Source: an uncultured Bacteroidales bacterium (GTDB lineage Bacteria; Bacteroidota; Bacteroidia; Bacteroidales; UBA932). From it: a DNA stretch of 64,000 bases. The stretch is taken from NCBI GenBank assembly GCA_900541925.1, contig UQMB01000010.1:36629-100628 (forward strand). Direction: 5' to 3'. A program made the translations under genes and the position numbers. A model generated the notes under the pieces. That model worked only from the letters and a program-made list of their open reading frames with translations, ran no database searches and was not told where the DNA came from. Positions 43,234-51,269 of the stretch are shown one piece after another. Position 1 is the first letter of the stretch. The number at the start of each line of letters is the position of its first letter.

Positions 43234-44259
43234 CTATCCTATGATGTAAGGCAGGAAGATGCTGAAGATCAGCACCGCGAGGCCACATAGAAGCACATAT
43301 ATCGTCTTCTTGTTGCAACCCTTCCACTCCTTGAGGATGATGCCCCAGACATTGGAGAATATCACATTGAGGCTCATCAGGATGCACCAGCTGAAGGTCA
43401 GCAGGACAGGGGATGCGGTGAGGAATCCCTTGCCGAGGCTGAGGCCGAAGAACTGGCTGTACCAGAGAAGGCCGGCGAGGGCGCAGAAGATGATGTTGTG
43501 CCCCCAGAGCGAGCCCTGGGCGTAATCGCCGAAAGTCTTGTTCTTGCTGTTCTGGTAGAGGCAGTAGCAGGCGTTGGTGAGGAATCCTCCGAAGGTCACG
43601 AGCATCGTGGCCGGAAGAGTCTTGAACAGCGGTGCCGTGCCATCGAAGCAGAGATCTTCACCGAAGCTCAGTCCGATGTTGAAGCAGGCGCTCATCAGGC
43701 CGCAGATCACGGCGATCACTATGCCCTTGCCGAAGTTGAAGTCCTTGACGGCTTTCTTCCTCTCCTCTTCAGGAAGCGAAGCGGCTTTCATCGCACCGGC
43801 GATGCCTATGATGGCGATGCCTATGATGGTGACTATCACTCCGATAATCACAGCCATCGTGAGGCTGGCCGCCTTGCCGGTGAGGACAGGTCCGAGGATC
43901 GCTCCGAGACCGGAGCAGAGTCCGAGGCCGATGCTCTGGCCGAGGGCTACGCCGAGATAGCGCATCCCGAGACCGAAAGTCAGGCCTCCTACACCCCAGA
44001 GGGCGCCGAAGAGGATGGTGAGTCCTGTCGCCTTAGGGTTTGCTCCCATGAGGGCGAAAAGGTCTCCCAGAGTATGTCCCTCAGGAATCGCGAGAAGCGC
44101 TCCGAGCAACGGGAAGACGAGCCAGGCGAACACGCCCTGGACAAGCCAGTAGCTCTCCCAGCTCCATTTCTTGATCTTATTGATAGGAACATAGCTGCTG
44201 GATTGGCAGAAAGCCCCAGCAGCTATGATAAGAAGTCCTAAAAGAACGGATGCTCCCAT
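43234..44259 (-). CDS. rhaT: L-rhamnose/proton symporter
   Basis: The 341-residue protein has ten membrane segments and RhaT-specific stretches: AAGAFCQSSSYVPINKIKKWSWESYWL near the N-terminus, GVGGLTFGLGMRYLGVALGQSIGLG, and CYCLYQNSKNKTFGDYAQG. It imports L-rhamnose across the inner membrane with protons. It is the last of three genes (rhaB-rhaA-rhaT) on the minus strand, 6 nt after rhaA. Confidence 0.95.
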   Translation of the reverse strand: MGASVLLGLLIIAAGAFCQSSSYVPINKIKKWSWESYWLVQGVFAWLVFPLLGALLAIPEGHTLGDLFALMGANPKATGLTILFGALWGVGGLTFGLGMRYLGVALGQSIGLGLCSGLGAILGPVLTGKAASLTMAVIIGVIVTIIGIAIIGIAGAMKAASLPEEERKKAVKDFNFGKGIVIAVICGLMSACFNIGLSFGEDLCFDGTAPLFKTLPATMLVTFGGFLTNACYCLYQNSKNKTFGDYAQGSLWGHNIIFCALAGLLWYSQFFGLSLGKGFLTASPVLLTFSWCILMSLNVIFSNVWGIILKEWKGCNKKTIYVLLCGLAVLIFSIFLPYIIG

Positions 44260-44265
44260 TGGAAA

Positions 44266-45516
44266 CTATCGCTTGGAGGTTACATCCTTCTCGTACTGCT
44301 CGATGACAGGAACGACCTCGTTGCCGACAGGAACGTTGTTCCTTACGCAGAACTCCTCGTAAACGGCGTTCCAAGGCATGGTCTTCTCCTCCTCGATGTA
44401 CTGGAGCACTTCGAATGTCCTGCCTTCGAGTTCGAGCTTGCTGATCATCTCCTTCGGCTCAAGGAGGGCCTTGATCATGCACTTCTGTGCGGAGCGTGCG
44501 CCGATCACATAGGCGCCGATGCGGTTGATGGAGCCGTCGAAGAAGTCGAGGCCGTAGTGAACGCGGTCAAGAGCGTCTGCGCGGACGATTTCGTAGAAGA
44601 GATCCTGGGTGTTGTCGTCCATGATGGTGACATGGTCTGAGTCCCAGCGGATAGGGCGGCTTACATGGAGCATCAGCTCAGGCACGAACTGGAGCACTGC
44701 GGAAACCTTGTCGGCTGGCACCTCGGTAGGATGATAGTGGCCTGTGTCGATGGTGAGGATCTTGCCGTTCTTGGCGGCGTATGCGGTGTAGAAGTCGTGT
44801 GAACCCACGGTGAAGCTCTCAAGACCGATGCCGAATACTTTGCCCTCGATGCAGTCCTTCATGTTGTCGTACTTCTTGGCGAAGATCTCGTCGAGGGACT
44901 CCCTGAGGAGTTTGCGGTAGAGGTAGTGGTTGACTGACACGTCCTTGCATCCGTCATGCACCCACACGTTCATGATACAAGGGTCGCCCTGGGCCTTGCC
45001 CATCGCCTCCGCGATCTCGCGGCAGCGCTTGGTGTGCTCGATCCAGAAGTCGCGGATTCCCTTGTCAGGGTTGGCGAGGGAGAGGTTGCCGCTCTTAGGA
45101 TGAGAGAATGAGGTGGAGTTGAAGTCGAGCTTGGTGTCGTTCTCCTTGGCCCAGTCAATCCAGCTCTTGAAGTAGTCAACGGTCACTTCGTCGCGGTCAA
45201 CGACCTTGCCCTGGAAGTCTCCGTAGATCTCGTGGAGGTTGAGTCGGTGGCTGCCCGGGATGAGGCTCTTGGCCTTGAGGATGTCGGCACGGAGCTCATC
45301 GATGTTGCGTGCGGCTCCAGGATAGTTTCCTGTGGACTGGATGCCTCCTGAGAGGGCTCCAGCCTGCACCTCGAATCCCTTCACGTCATCTGCCTGCCAG
45401 CAGTGGAGGGAGAGGTGGAAGTCCTGCATCTGGGCGAGTACCTTCTCGGTATCGACTCCGAGGGCGGCATAGCGCTCCTTGGCGATAGCATAAGCTTTGT
45501 TTACTGATTCTTTCAT
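44266..45516 (-). CDS. rhaA: L-rhamnose isomerase
   Basis: This cytoplasmic metal-dependent enzyme converts L-rhamnose to L-rhamnulose. The 416-residue length is normal. Recognisable blocks are HCWQADDVKGFE, HRLNLHEIYGD, DFNSTSFSHPKSGN, MNVWVHDGCKDV, TIDTGHYHPTEVPADK (metal ligands) and HVSRPIRWDSDHV. It lies 18 nt after rhaB. The gene is conventional in content and position. Confidence 0.96.
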   Translation of the reverse strand: MKESVNKAYAIAKERYAALGVDTEKVLAQMQDFHLSLHCWQADDVKGFEVQAGALSGGIQSTGNYPGAARNIDELRADILKAKSLIPGSHRLNLHEIYGDFQGKVVDRDEVTVDYFKSWIDWAKENDTKLDFNSTSFSHPKSGNLSLANPDKGIRDFWIEHTKRCREIAEAMGKAQGDPCIMNVWVHDGCKDVSVNHYLYRKLLRESLDEIFAKKYDNMKDCIEGKVFGIGLESFTVGSHDFYTAYAAKNGKILTIDTGHYHPTEVPADKVSAVLQFVPELMLHVSRPIRWDSDHVTIMDDNTQDLFYEIVRADALDRVHYGLDFFDGSINRIGAYVIGARSAQKCMIKALLEPKEMISKLELEGRTFEVLQYIEEEKTMPWNAVYEEFCVRNNVPVGNEVVPVIEQYEKDVTSKR

Positions 45517-45534
45517 TTTGATATCGTTGTTTGA

Positions 45535-46965
45535 TTATTTGTTGTTCGGATGATATTCCTTGAGCTCCACGGAGGCGGCCACGATGGCGCGCATCTCCGG
45601 AAGGGTCTTCACCAGGCCTTCCGCCTTGATCTGCAGCAGCACGTTGCCGAGGGCGGTGCCTTCGGTCGGACCGCAGATGACAGGCATCTGGAGGGCGTCG
45701 GCGGTGAACTGCATGAGGTATTTGTTGAGGGAGCCGCCTCCGATCACGTGGAGACACTTGATCTTGTTCGGGGAGAGACCGCGCAGGATGTCGATGATGG
45801 CCGTGTAGCGGTGCGCGAGGCTCTTGTAGATGCACCTGATGTATTCCGCCGGGGTCTTCGGCACGATCTGGCCTGTGCGCTCGCAGTATTCGTCGATGGC
45901 CTTGGTCATGGATGCCGGGTGGGCGAACGACGGGTCGTCAGGATTGATGATGGAGTCGAACCTGGTGGTCTCGCAGAGAGCCGTGAGCGGTCCTATCTCT
46001 GCCGGCACGTCCTTGAACTCCGGACGGCACTGCTCGAAGAGCCAGAGGCCGCAGATGTTCTTGAGGAAGCGCGTCGTGCCCTCGATGCCGCCTTCGTTGG
46101 TGAAGTTCTGGCGGTAGCTCTCGTCATTGATTATAGGGGTAGGGGACTCGATGCCCATGAGTGACCATGTGCCGCAGCTGAGGTAGGCGTAGTCCGCGTC
46201 CTTGGCCGGGACGGCTGCGACCGCTGAGGCCGTGTCATGGCCGGCGACGGCGATTACCTTGACATCCTCGCCGAGACCGGTGGCGTTGCGTACCTGCTCG
46301 GTGAGAGGGCCGATCACGGTGCCCGGCTGGGTGAGCTCTCCGAACTGGTCGCGCCTCAGGCCGATGCTCATGAGGAGCTCCTTGTCCAGGTCGCCTGTGT
46401 TAGGGTTGAGAAGCTGGGAGGTGGAGGCCACGGTGTATTCGCATATGGCCTTGCCTGTCAGCATGTATGTGAGCGCGTCAGGGATGAAGAGTATCTTGTC
46501 CGCGTTCTCCAGAGCCGTGCAGCCGTTGTGGCGCAGGGTGTCGAGCTGGAAAAGGGAATTGAACTCCATGAACTGGATGCCGGTCCTGTCATAGACCTCG
46601 CGCTTGTCGTGCATCTTCATGTAGCGCTCGATGGAGCCGTCCGTCTGCGGGTCTCGGTAGCAGTAAGGGAGGCTCAGGAGCTGGCCGTCCTTACCGAAGA
46701 AGGCGAAGTCGCATCCCCAGGTGTCGATGCCTATGGAGTCGATCTTGATGTTCTCGTCGACAGTCTTCTTGAGTGCGGAGATGATTTCGTTGTAGAGTGC
46801 CGGAAGATCCCAGAAGAGGTGCCCTCCGAGAGGGATCATCGGGTTCTTGAAGCGCGTAAGTTCGTGCATGTCAACCTTCTTGCCGTCGTAGGAAGCGACA
46901 ATCGTCCTTCCGCTGGTGGCACCGAGGTCTACCGCAAGATAATTCTTGATGGGCATAGTGGTCAT
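45535..46965 (-). CDS. rhaB: Rhamnulokinase
   Basis: Rhamnulokinase phosphorylates L-rhamnulose to rhamnulose-1-phosphate. The 476-residue FGGY-family kinase shows VDLGATSGRTIVASYDG at the N-terminus (phosphate 1 loop), SIGIDTWGCDFAFFGKDG, VAGHDTASAVAAVP, YLSCGTWSLMGIE and HVIGGGSLNKYLMQFTADAL (adenosine site). It is the first gene of the rhamnose operon. A rhamnulose-1-phosphate aldolase, needed for the next step, is not in this window. Confidence 0.95.
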   Translation of the reverse strand: MTTMPIKNYLAVDLGATSGRTIVASYDGKKVDMHELTRFKNPMIPLGGHLFWDLPALYNEIISALKKTVDENIKIDSIGIDTWGCDFAFFGKDGQLLSLPYCYRDPQTDGSIERYMKMHDKREVYDRTGIQFMEFNSLFQLDTLRHNGCTALENADKILFIPDALTYMLTGKAICEYTVASTSQLLNPNTGDLDKELLMSIGLRRDQFGELTQPGTVIGPLTEQVRNATGLGEDVKVIAVAGHDTASAVAAVPAKDADYAYLSCGTWSLMGIESPTPIINDESYRQNFTNEGGIEGTTRFLKNICGLWLFEQCRPEFKDVPAEIGPLTALCETTRFDSIINPDDPSFAHPASMTKAIDEYCERTGQIVPKTPAEYIRCIYKSLAHRYTAIIDILRGLSPNKIKCLHVIGGGSLNKYLMQFTADALQMPVICGPTEGTALGNVLLQIKAEGLVKTLPEMRAIVAASVELKEYHPNNK

Positions 46966-46984
46966 TTGTTAAATGTCAGTGTGT

Positions 46985-46992
46985 GCAAAGAT
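46985..46992 (-). promoter_or_regulatory. -7 box of the rhamnose operon
   Basis: The minus strand reads TATCTTTG, an exact TAnnTTTG match, 20 nt before the rhaB ATG. The -33 position is not clear, which would fit an activator-dependent promoter, as known for rhamnose operons. Confidence 0.5.
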
Positions 46993-47024
46993 ACTGCGTT
47001 TTTGTCAATTATTATGCCACGCGG

Positions 47025-48437
47025 CTATTCCCAGACGAAGTTCTCGACATCTTTGAGGAATGTCTTCTCCCTTTCGTCCGGCTGCATCAGCTCCATCGTG
47101 ACATTCTTGAAGGTGATGTTGCGCGCGTGCTGCATGGAGAGGCCCCAGGCCGGCTGTATGCCGTGTGCAGAAGGCTCCGGGTAGCCGCTGTTGCGCCCGA
47201 AGAAGAATGAGTTCGAACCCCTCTGCTCGCGCACGTCGTCGAGGGTGAGCCCGCCCTTGTACTGGATGTGGATGTTCTTGAGGGTCACGTTCTCCACCGG
47301 ATTGCCAGGAAGCCCGACGATGAGCAGGGCGTAACGGCTGTCGCAGTTGGTCACGGTCACGTCGGAGATCTCTATGTTGCGTGCGTATGAGGCCGGAAGC
47401 TCCTTAGGGCCGCGCATGCGGTCTCCGACGCGGATGTAGATAGGGGAGTTCCAGATGTCATCCATCTTGATGCCCTTGACCTTGATGTTCTCGAGCGGGG
47501 CGCCGTCGACTGTCTCCAGGGCGAGGCCGCGGCAGCGCTTGAACTCGCAGTTGCGTATGGTCACGTTCCTGAATCCGCCGTTGCTCTCGGTGCCTAACTT
47601 GATGCGGCCTGTCGGGCCGTCGCGGTCAGGGGCGGCGGTGATGGTCTCGCCGTAGGTGCCATAGTACAAGGTGCTCGGGTCGTAGCCTGAGACCTTGCAG
47701 TTCTCGATGAGGACATTTTCGGTGGCTTTAGGCCATCCGAGTCCGTATGAGCACTTCAGCACGATGCCGTCGTCGTTGAGGGAGTTCACGATGCAGTTGG
47801 TGATCCTGACATTGGCGCAGCAGTCGATGTCGAAGGCGTCGCGGTTGGTGTCGGCCAGCACACGGTCGATGACCAGATTGTCAACTCCGGTGAGAAGGAG
47901 CGCGAAGTGTCCGCACTGAAGGAGCTTTATGCCCTTGATGGTCACGTTCTTGCAGTTCTTGAGAGCTATGGCCTTGTTGGCTTCCGCCACAGGCCCCTGA
48001 CGTCCCAGGCCGCGTGAGAGGGCGTCCGTGCCGTCAATCGTGCCTTCACCCTCGAACTTGAGGTTCTTCAGGCCTATTCCCCAGATGAGGGAGTTCTTCC
48101 AGTGGCTGTGGCCGAAATCCTGATAGGCGTCCCATTCGTTGGGTTCGGCAATGTCGTAGCCCTGCTCTTTTGTCGGCTTGGCCGCCTTGATGACGGAACC
48201 CTTGGCGAGGCGGAGGGTGATGTTGTCCTTGAGGCGGATGGAGTAGCTTGAGTAGACCCCTTCAGGGAAAAGGATCACTCCGCCGCCTTTCTGTGCGGCG
48301 GCTTCGATGGCGGCGTTGATGGCCGGGGAGTCGATATGCACGCCGTCTCCCACGGCGCCGTAGTCACGCACATTGTACACCTTGGCATATCCTGAGATGC
48401 AGGACAGCGCGAGGAGGATGGTAAAAAACTTCTTCAT
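47025..48437 (-). CDS. GH28-family polygalacturonase-like glycoside hydrolase
   Basis: The 470-residue protein has a signal peptide (LLALSCISGYA) and a right-handed beta-helix with the pectate-lyase-like start VYNVRDYGAVGDG. GH28-type catalytic stretches are visible in NRDAFDIDCC and NSLNDDGIVLKCS (Asp residues), and IKLGTESNGGFRNVTIRNC matches the exo-type SIGSE-GG block, although the usual GHG is not evident. The protein probably cleaves alpha-1,4-galacturonan or rhamnogalacturonan in the periplasm. It is followed, on the same strand, by the rhamnose operon, and preceded 9 nt away by an esterase-deacetylase gene, which fits pectin use. Confidence 0.85.
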   Translation of the reverse strand: MKKFFTILLALSCISGYAKVYNVRDYGAVGDGVHIDSPAINAAIEAAAQKGGGVILFPEGVYSSYSIRLKDNITLRLAKGSVIKAAKPTKEQGYDIAEPNEWDAYQDFGHSHWKNSLIWGIGLKNLKFEGEGTIDGTDALSRGLGRQGPVAEANKAIALKNCKNVTIKGIKLLQCGHFALLLTGVDNLVIDRVLADTNRDAFDIDCCANVRITNCIVNSLNDDGIVLKCSYGLGWPKATENVLIENCKVSGYDPSTLYYGTYGETITAAPDRDGPTGRIKLGTESNGGFRNVTIRNCEFKRCRGLALETVDGAPLENIKVKGIKMDDIWNSPIYIRVGDRMRGPKELPASYARNIEISDVTVTNCDSRYALLIVGLPGNPVENVTLKNIHIQYKGGLTLDDVREQRGSNSFFFGRNSGYPEPSAHGIQPAWGLSMQHARNITFKNVTMELMQPDEREKTFLKDVENFVWE

Positions 48438-48446
48438 TGTGGTAAA

Positions 48447-49880
48447 TTAATATACATTGGTGTAAATCTGTCCGTTGTGGGCTGCCGGCACGGTCCCGCG
48501 CACCTGGTCGAAGAGCTGAGGCACCGTGACGAATTCGAATCCTCTGCTCTTCAGCTCCGGGATGACGGTCTTCAGGGCTTCCACGGTGGCGTCGTTGCCC
48601 TCGAAATCGTGCAGCAGGATGATGTCCCCGTCCTTCACATTGTCAAGGATGAGGCTTGCCCTTGTGGCTGCGTCCACGTCCTTCTTCCAGTCATCGGCTC
48701 CGACTCCGCAGATGAAAGTGTGGTCGATCGTCTTGTGCATCAGTTCATTGTGGTCGATGTACGGGGGACGGAAGAACCGTGGCGCGGAGCCTGTGTATTT
48801 CTCGATGAGGGCGTCGGTGCGTCCGACCTCGTCCCGTATCTGCTCTTCGCTGAGGCGTGAGATGTGGGAGTGCGAGAATGAATGGTTCTCGATGTCGCAG
48901 CCGAGTTGCAGCGCGCGGCGCATCACTTTGGCCGTGGATTTGTCGATGTTCTTGCCGCAGACGAAGAACGAGGCCGGGACGCCGTTCTCCTCCAGGATGT
49001 CGAGCACCTTCGGGGTGGTCACCGTGTTCGGGCCGTCATCAAATGAGAGCGCCAGGTATTTCGGGAATCTGGCCGGGTAGCCGAGGAGCTGATAGGCGAG
49101 AGCCCAGGCCATGCGGAGCTGCCCGGGGGTGTTGGGATGCAGACGGTCGGTCTCCGGGCTGCGGAAATACTCTGCCTGTCCGTCCAGGAGCGGGTAGAGG
49201 CCGCTTATGCTGTTGAGGTCGATGACCGGCACGCCCCAGACATTGGCTATCTCCTTGACGGCCTGCACATATTCGTCTATGAAGCTGCCGCAGAAGTTGG
49301 CGAATGATTCCGGCGGCTGGATGTTGCGGTCGCTGAAGCGGGCGATGCCCCTGTGGAGTGGGGTCAGGAGGATGATCTGCTTGTCCGGGTAGTGCGTCTT
49401 GAGCCAGCGCATGGTCACATTGGCCCTCCCTCGGAATGTGGAGTCGGCGTAGACGAGCTCCCGATGCAGCTTCTCCACTTCGACAGGGCCGTCTTCCAGG
49501 GTTTTCTCAGTCGAGTATGTGTACCATTCCCCGAGCGGGATGCTCCCGTTGAAGTCGTTGGTGCCGACGAAGACTATGATGGCGTCCACCGCCTGTCCGT
49601 GCTCGGCCTCAAGCTTCTCGCCCTGACCGATGATCTGATTCATCCTGTGGCCGCTGATGCCGTAGACATAAGGCTCTATGCCGAGTATGTCCTTGAGGTT
49701 GTTCCAGAAGATGTTGTTGGTCTTTTCGATCTGGCGCGCGTCAGTGATAGAGTCGCCGAGGAACGCCACCCTGCTCCCGTCCCACTGGCTGCTGAGCAGC
49801 GGCTGGGCGAACGCTCCTGTGCAGAGCGTGGCGGCCAGGACGGGGAGGAAAAGTTTCAAAAAAGTATTGCAGTGTTTCAT
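48447..49880 (-). CDS. Bifunctional SGNH esterase - NodB polysaccharide deacetylase
   Basis: The 477-residue protein has a signal peptide (TGAFAQ). An N-terminal SGNH/GDSL domain (about 30-265) carries FLGDSITD (Ser44), VFVGTNDFNG and DRLHPNTPG (catalytic Asp/His). A C-terminal NodB-type polysaccharide deacetylase domain (about 275-465) carries LSFDDGPN, NHSFSHSHIS (metal-binding His pair) and RFFRPPYID. Both parts remove acyl groups, so the protein could strip acetyl esters at more than one position of pectin or xylan. It is followed 9 nt downstream by the GH28 gene. Confidence 0.88.
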   Translation of the reverse strand: MKHCNTFLKLFLPVLAATLCTGAFAQPLLSSQWDGSRVAFLGDSITDARQIEKTNNIFWNNLKDILGIEPYVYGISGHRMNQIIGQGEKLEAEHGQAVDAIIVFVGTNDFNGSIPLGEWYTYSTEKTLEDGPVEVEKLHRELVYADSTFRGRANVTMRWLKTHYPDKQIILLTPLHRGIARFSDRNIQPPESFANFCGSFIDEYVQAVKEIANVWGVPVIDLNSISGLYPLLDGQAEYFRSPETDRLHPNTPGQLRMAWALAYQLLGYPARFPKYLALSFDDGPNTVTTPKVLDILEENGVPASFFVCGKNIDKSTAKVMRRALQLGCDIENHSFSHSHISRLSEEQIRDEVGRTDALIEKYTGSAPRFFRPPYIDHNELMHKTIDHTFICGVGADDWKKDVDAATRASLILDNVKDGDIILLHDFEGNDATVEALKTVIPELKSRGFEFVTVPQLFDQVRGTVPAAHNGQIYTNVY

Positions 49881-49897
49881 AAAAAATGCGGATGACG

Positions 49898-49905
49898 CAA
49901 ATGTA
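49898..49905 (-). promoter_or_regulatory. Candidate -7 box of the esterase-deacetylase gene
   Basis: Minus strand TACATTTG, an exact TAnnTTTG match, 17 nt before the ATG at 49880. It would also serve GH28 downstream. Confidence 0.4.
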
Positions 49906-49916
49906 CGAAAAATACC

Positions 49917-49924
49917 TAAATTTG
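49917..49924 (+). promoter_or_regulatory. Candidate -7 box of the acetyl-esterase gene
   Basis: TAAATTTG matches the consensus and lies 30 nt before the ATG at 49955, supporting that start over the upstream in-frame ATG at 49886, which lies before the box. Confidence 0.4.
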
Positions 49925-49954
49925 TGGTTGCGACAAACCAATTTTAATGACAAG

Positions 49955-51259
49955 ATGAAACGTTTGATGACCTTTATCCTCTCCGCCCTGCTGTGCTTCG
50001 CCGCTGCGGGAGGAAACTATCCTGACCGTGCCGACTATCTCTGGGTGACGGTTCCTGACCATCCCGACTGGCTCTACAAGACGGGTGAGAGCGCCAAGGT
50101 AGAGATACAGTTCTACAAATACGGCATCCCGCGTGACTGTACCGTGGAGTACAAGCTTGCCGATGACATGCTTCCCGCCGACAAGAACGGCAGCATCAGC
50201 CTGAAAGGCGGCCGCGGCACCCTCAACATGGGTACCAGGAAAACTCCCGGGTTCCGGGATCTCCAGCTCAGCACCGTGGTGGACGGGGTTAAATACGAGC
50301 ATCACATCAAACTCGGATTCAGCGTGGACAGGATTCAGCCGTTCACCCGCGAGCCGGGGGATTTCGTGCAGTTCTGGCAGGACAATGTACGCAAGGCGGA
50401 AGAGTTTCCCCTCACTTATACCAGGGAACTGGCGCCGGAGTACTGCACCGACAAGATAGACTGCTACCTGGTGAGGCTCATGCTCAATCCGAGCCAGTCC
50501 ATATACGGATACCTGTTCTATCCCAAGAACGCCGTCAAGGGCGGGTGCCCGGTCGTGCTCTGTCCTCCGGGAGCCGGCATCAAGACCATCAAGCAGCCTC
50601 TCCGTCACAAGTACTACGCCGAGCAAGGGTGCATCCGCTTCGAGACGGAGATACACGGGCTCGACCCACGCATCTCTGACGATGTGTTCGCGCAGATCAG
50701 CGCCGCGTTCAACGGCCGGGAGAACGGCTACCTCGCCAACGGCATCGAAGACCGTGACCGTTACTATATGAAGCGTGTCTACCTGAGCCTCGTGCGCTGC
50801 ATCGACCTGCTGACCTCGCTCCCTGAGTGGGACGGGAAGAATGTGGTGGTGCAGGGCGGCAGCCAGGGCGGGGCGCTGTCCCTGATAGCGGCTGGGCTTG
50901 ACCCGCGCGTGACCCTGTGCATAGCCAATCATCCGGCCCTGTCCGACATGGCTGGCTACAGCGAGCCGGGCCGCACCGGCGGATACCCTCACTTCAACCG
51001 CATCCCGGGATTCTTCACCCAAGAAATCATCGACAACCTGGCATACTACGACGTGGTGAATTTCGCCCGCCACATCAAGGCCAAGGTCTACATGACCTGG
51101 GGCTACAACGACAACACCTGCCCTCCTACAACCTCTTACGCGGTCTGGAATGTCCTGACCTGCCCGAAAGAGGCCCTCATCACCCCGGTCAACGAGCACT
51201 GGACCTCCGAGGCCACGGAGCGGGGCCATCTGGACTGGATGCTGAAAAACATCAAATAA
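49955..51259 (+). CDS. Secreted acetyl-xylan-esterase-type alpha/beta hydrolase
   Basis: The protein of about 434 residues starts at the ATG at 49955, giving a signal peptide (FILSALLCFAAAGG). An N-terminal Ig-like region (about 25-130) is followed by an alpha/beta-hydrolase domain with the AXE1/cephalosporin-C-deacetylase pattern: GYLFYPKNAVKGGCPVVLCPPGAG, nucleophile elbow VVQGGSQGGALSL (Ser), MTWGYNDNTCPPTTSY (Asp) and NEHWTSEA (His). It likely deacetylates xylan or pectin oligosaccharides. It is co-oriented with a GH97 gene 11 nt downstream. Confidence 0.87.
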   Translation: MKRLMTFILSALLCFAAAGGNYPDRADYLWVTVPDHPDWLYKTGESAKVEIQFYKYGIPRDCTVEYKLADDMLPADKNGSISLKGGRGTLNMGTRKTPGFRDLQLSTVVDGVKYEHHIKLGFSVDRIQPFTREPGDFVQFWQDNVRKAEEFPLTYTRELAPEYCTDKIDCYLVRLMLNPSQSIYGYLFYPKNAVKGGCPVVLCPPGAGIKTIKQPLRHKYYAEQGCIRFETEIHGLDPRISDDVFAQISAAFNGRENGYLANGIEDRDRYYMKRVYLSLVRCIDLLTSLPEWDGKNVVVQGGSQGGALSLIAAGLDPRVTLCIANHPALSDMAGYSEPGRTGGYPHFNRIPGFFTQEIIDNLAYYDVVNFARHIKAKVYMTWGYNDNTCPPTTSYAVWNVLTCPKEALITPVNEHWTSEATERGHLDWMLKNIK

Positions 51260-51269
51260 ACTCATAAAA

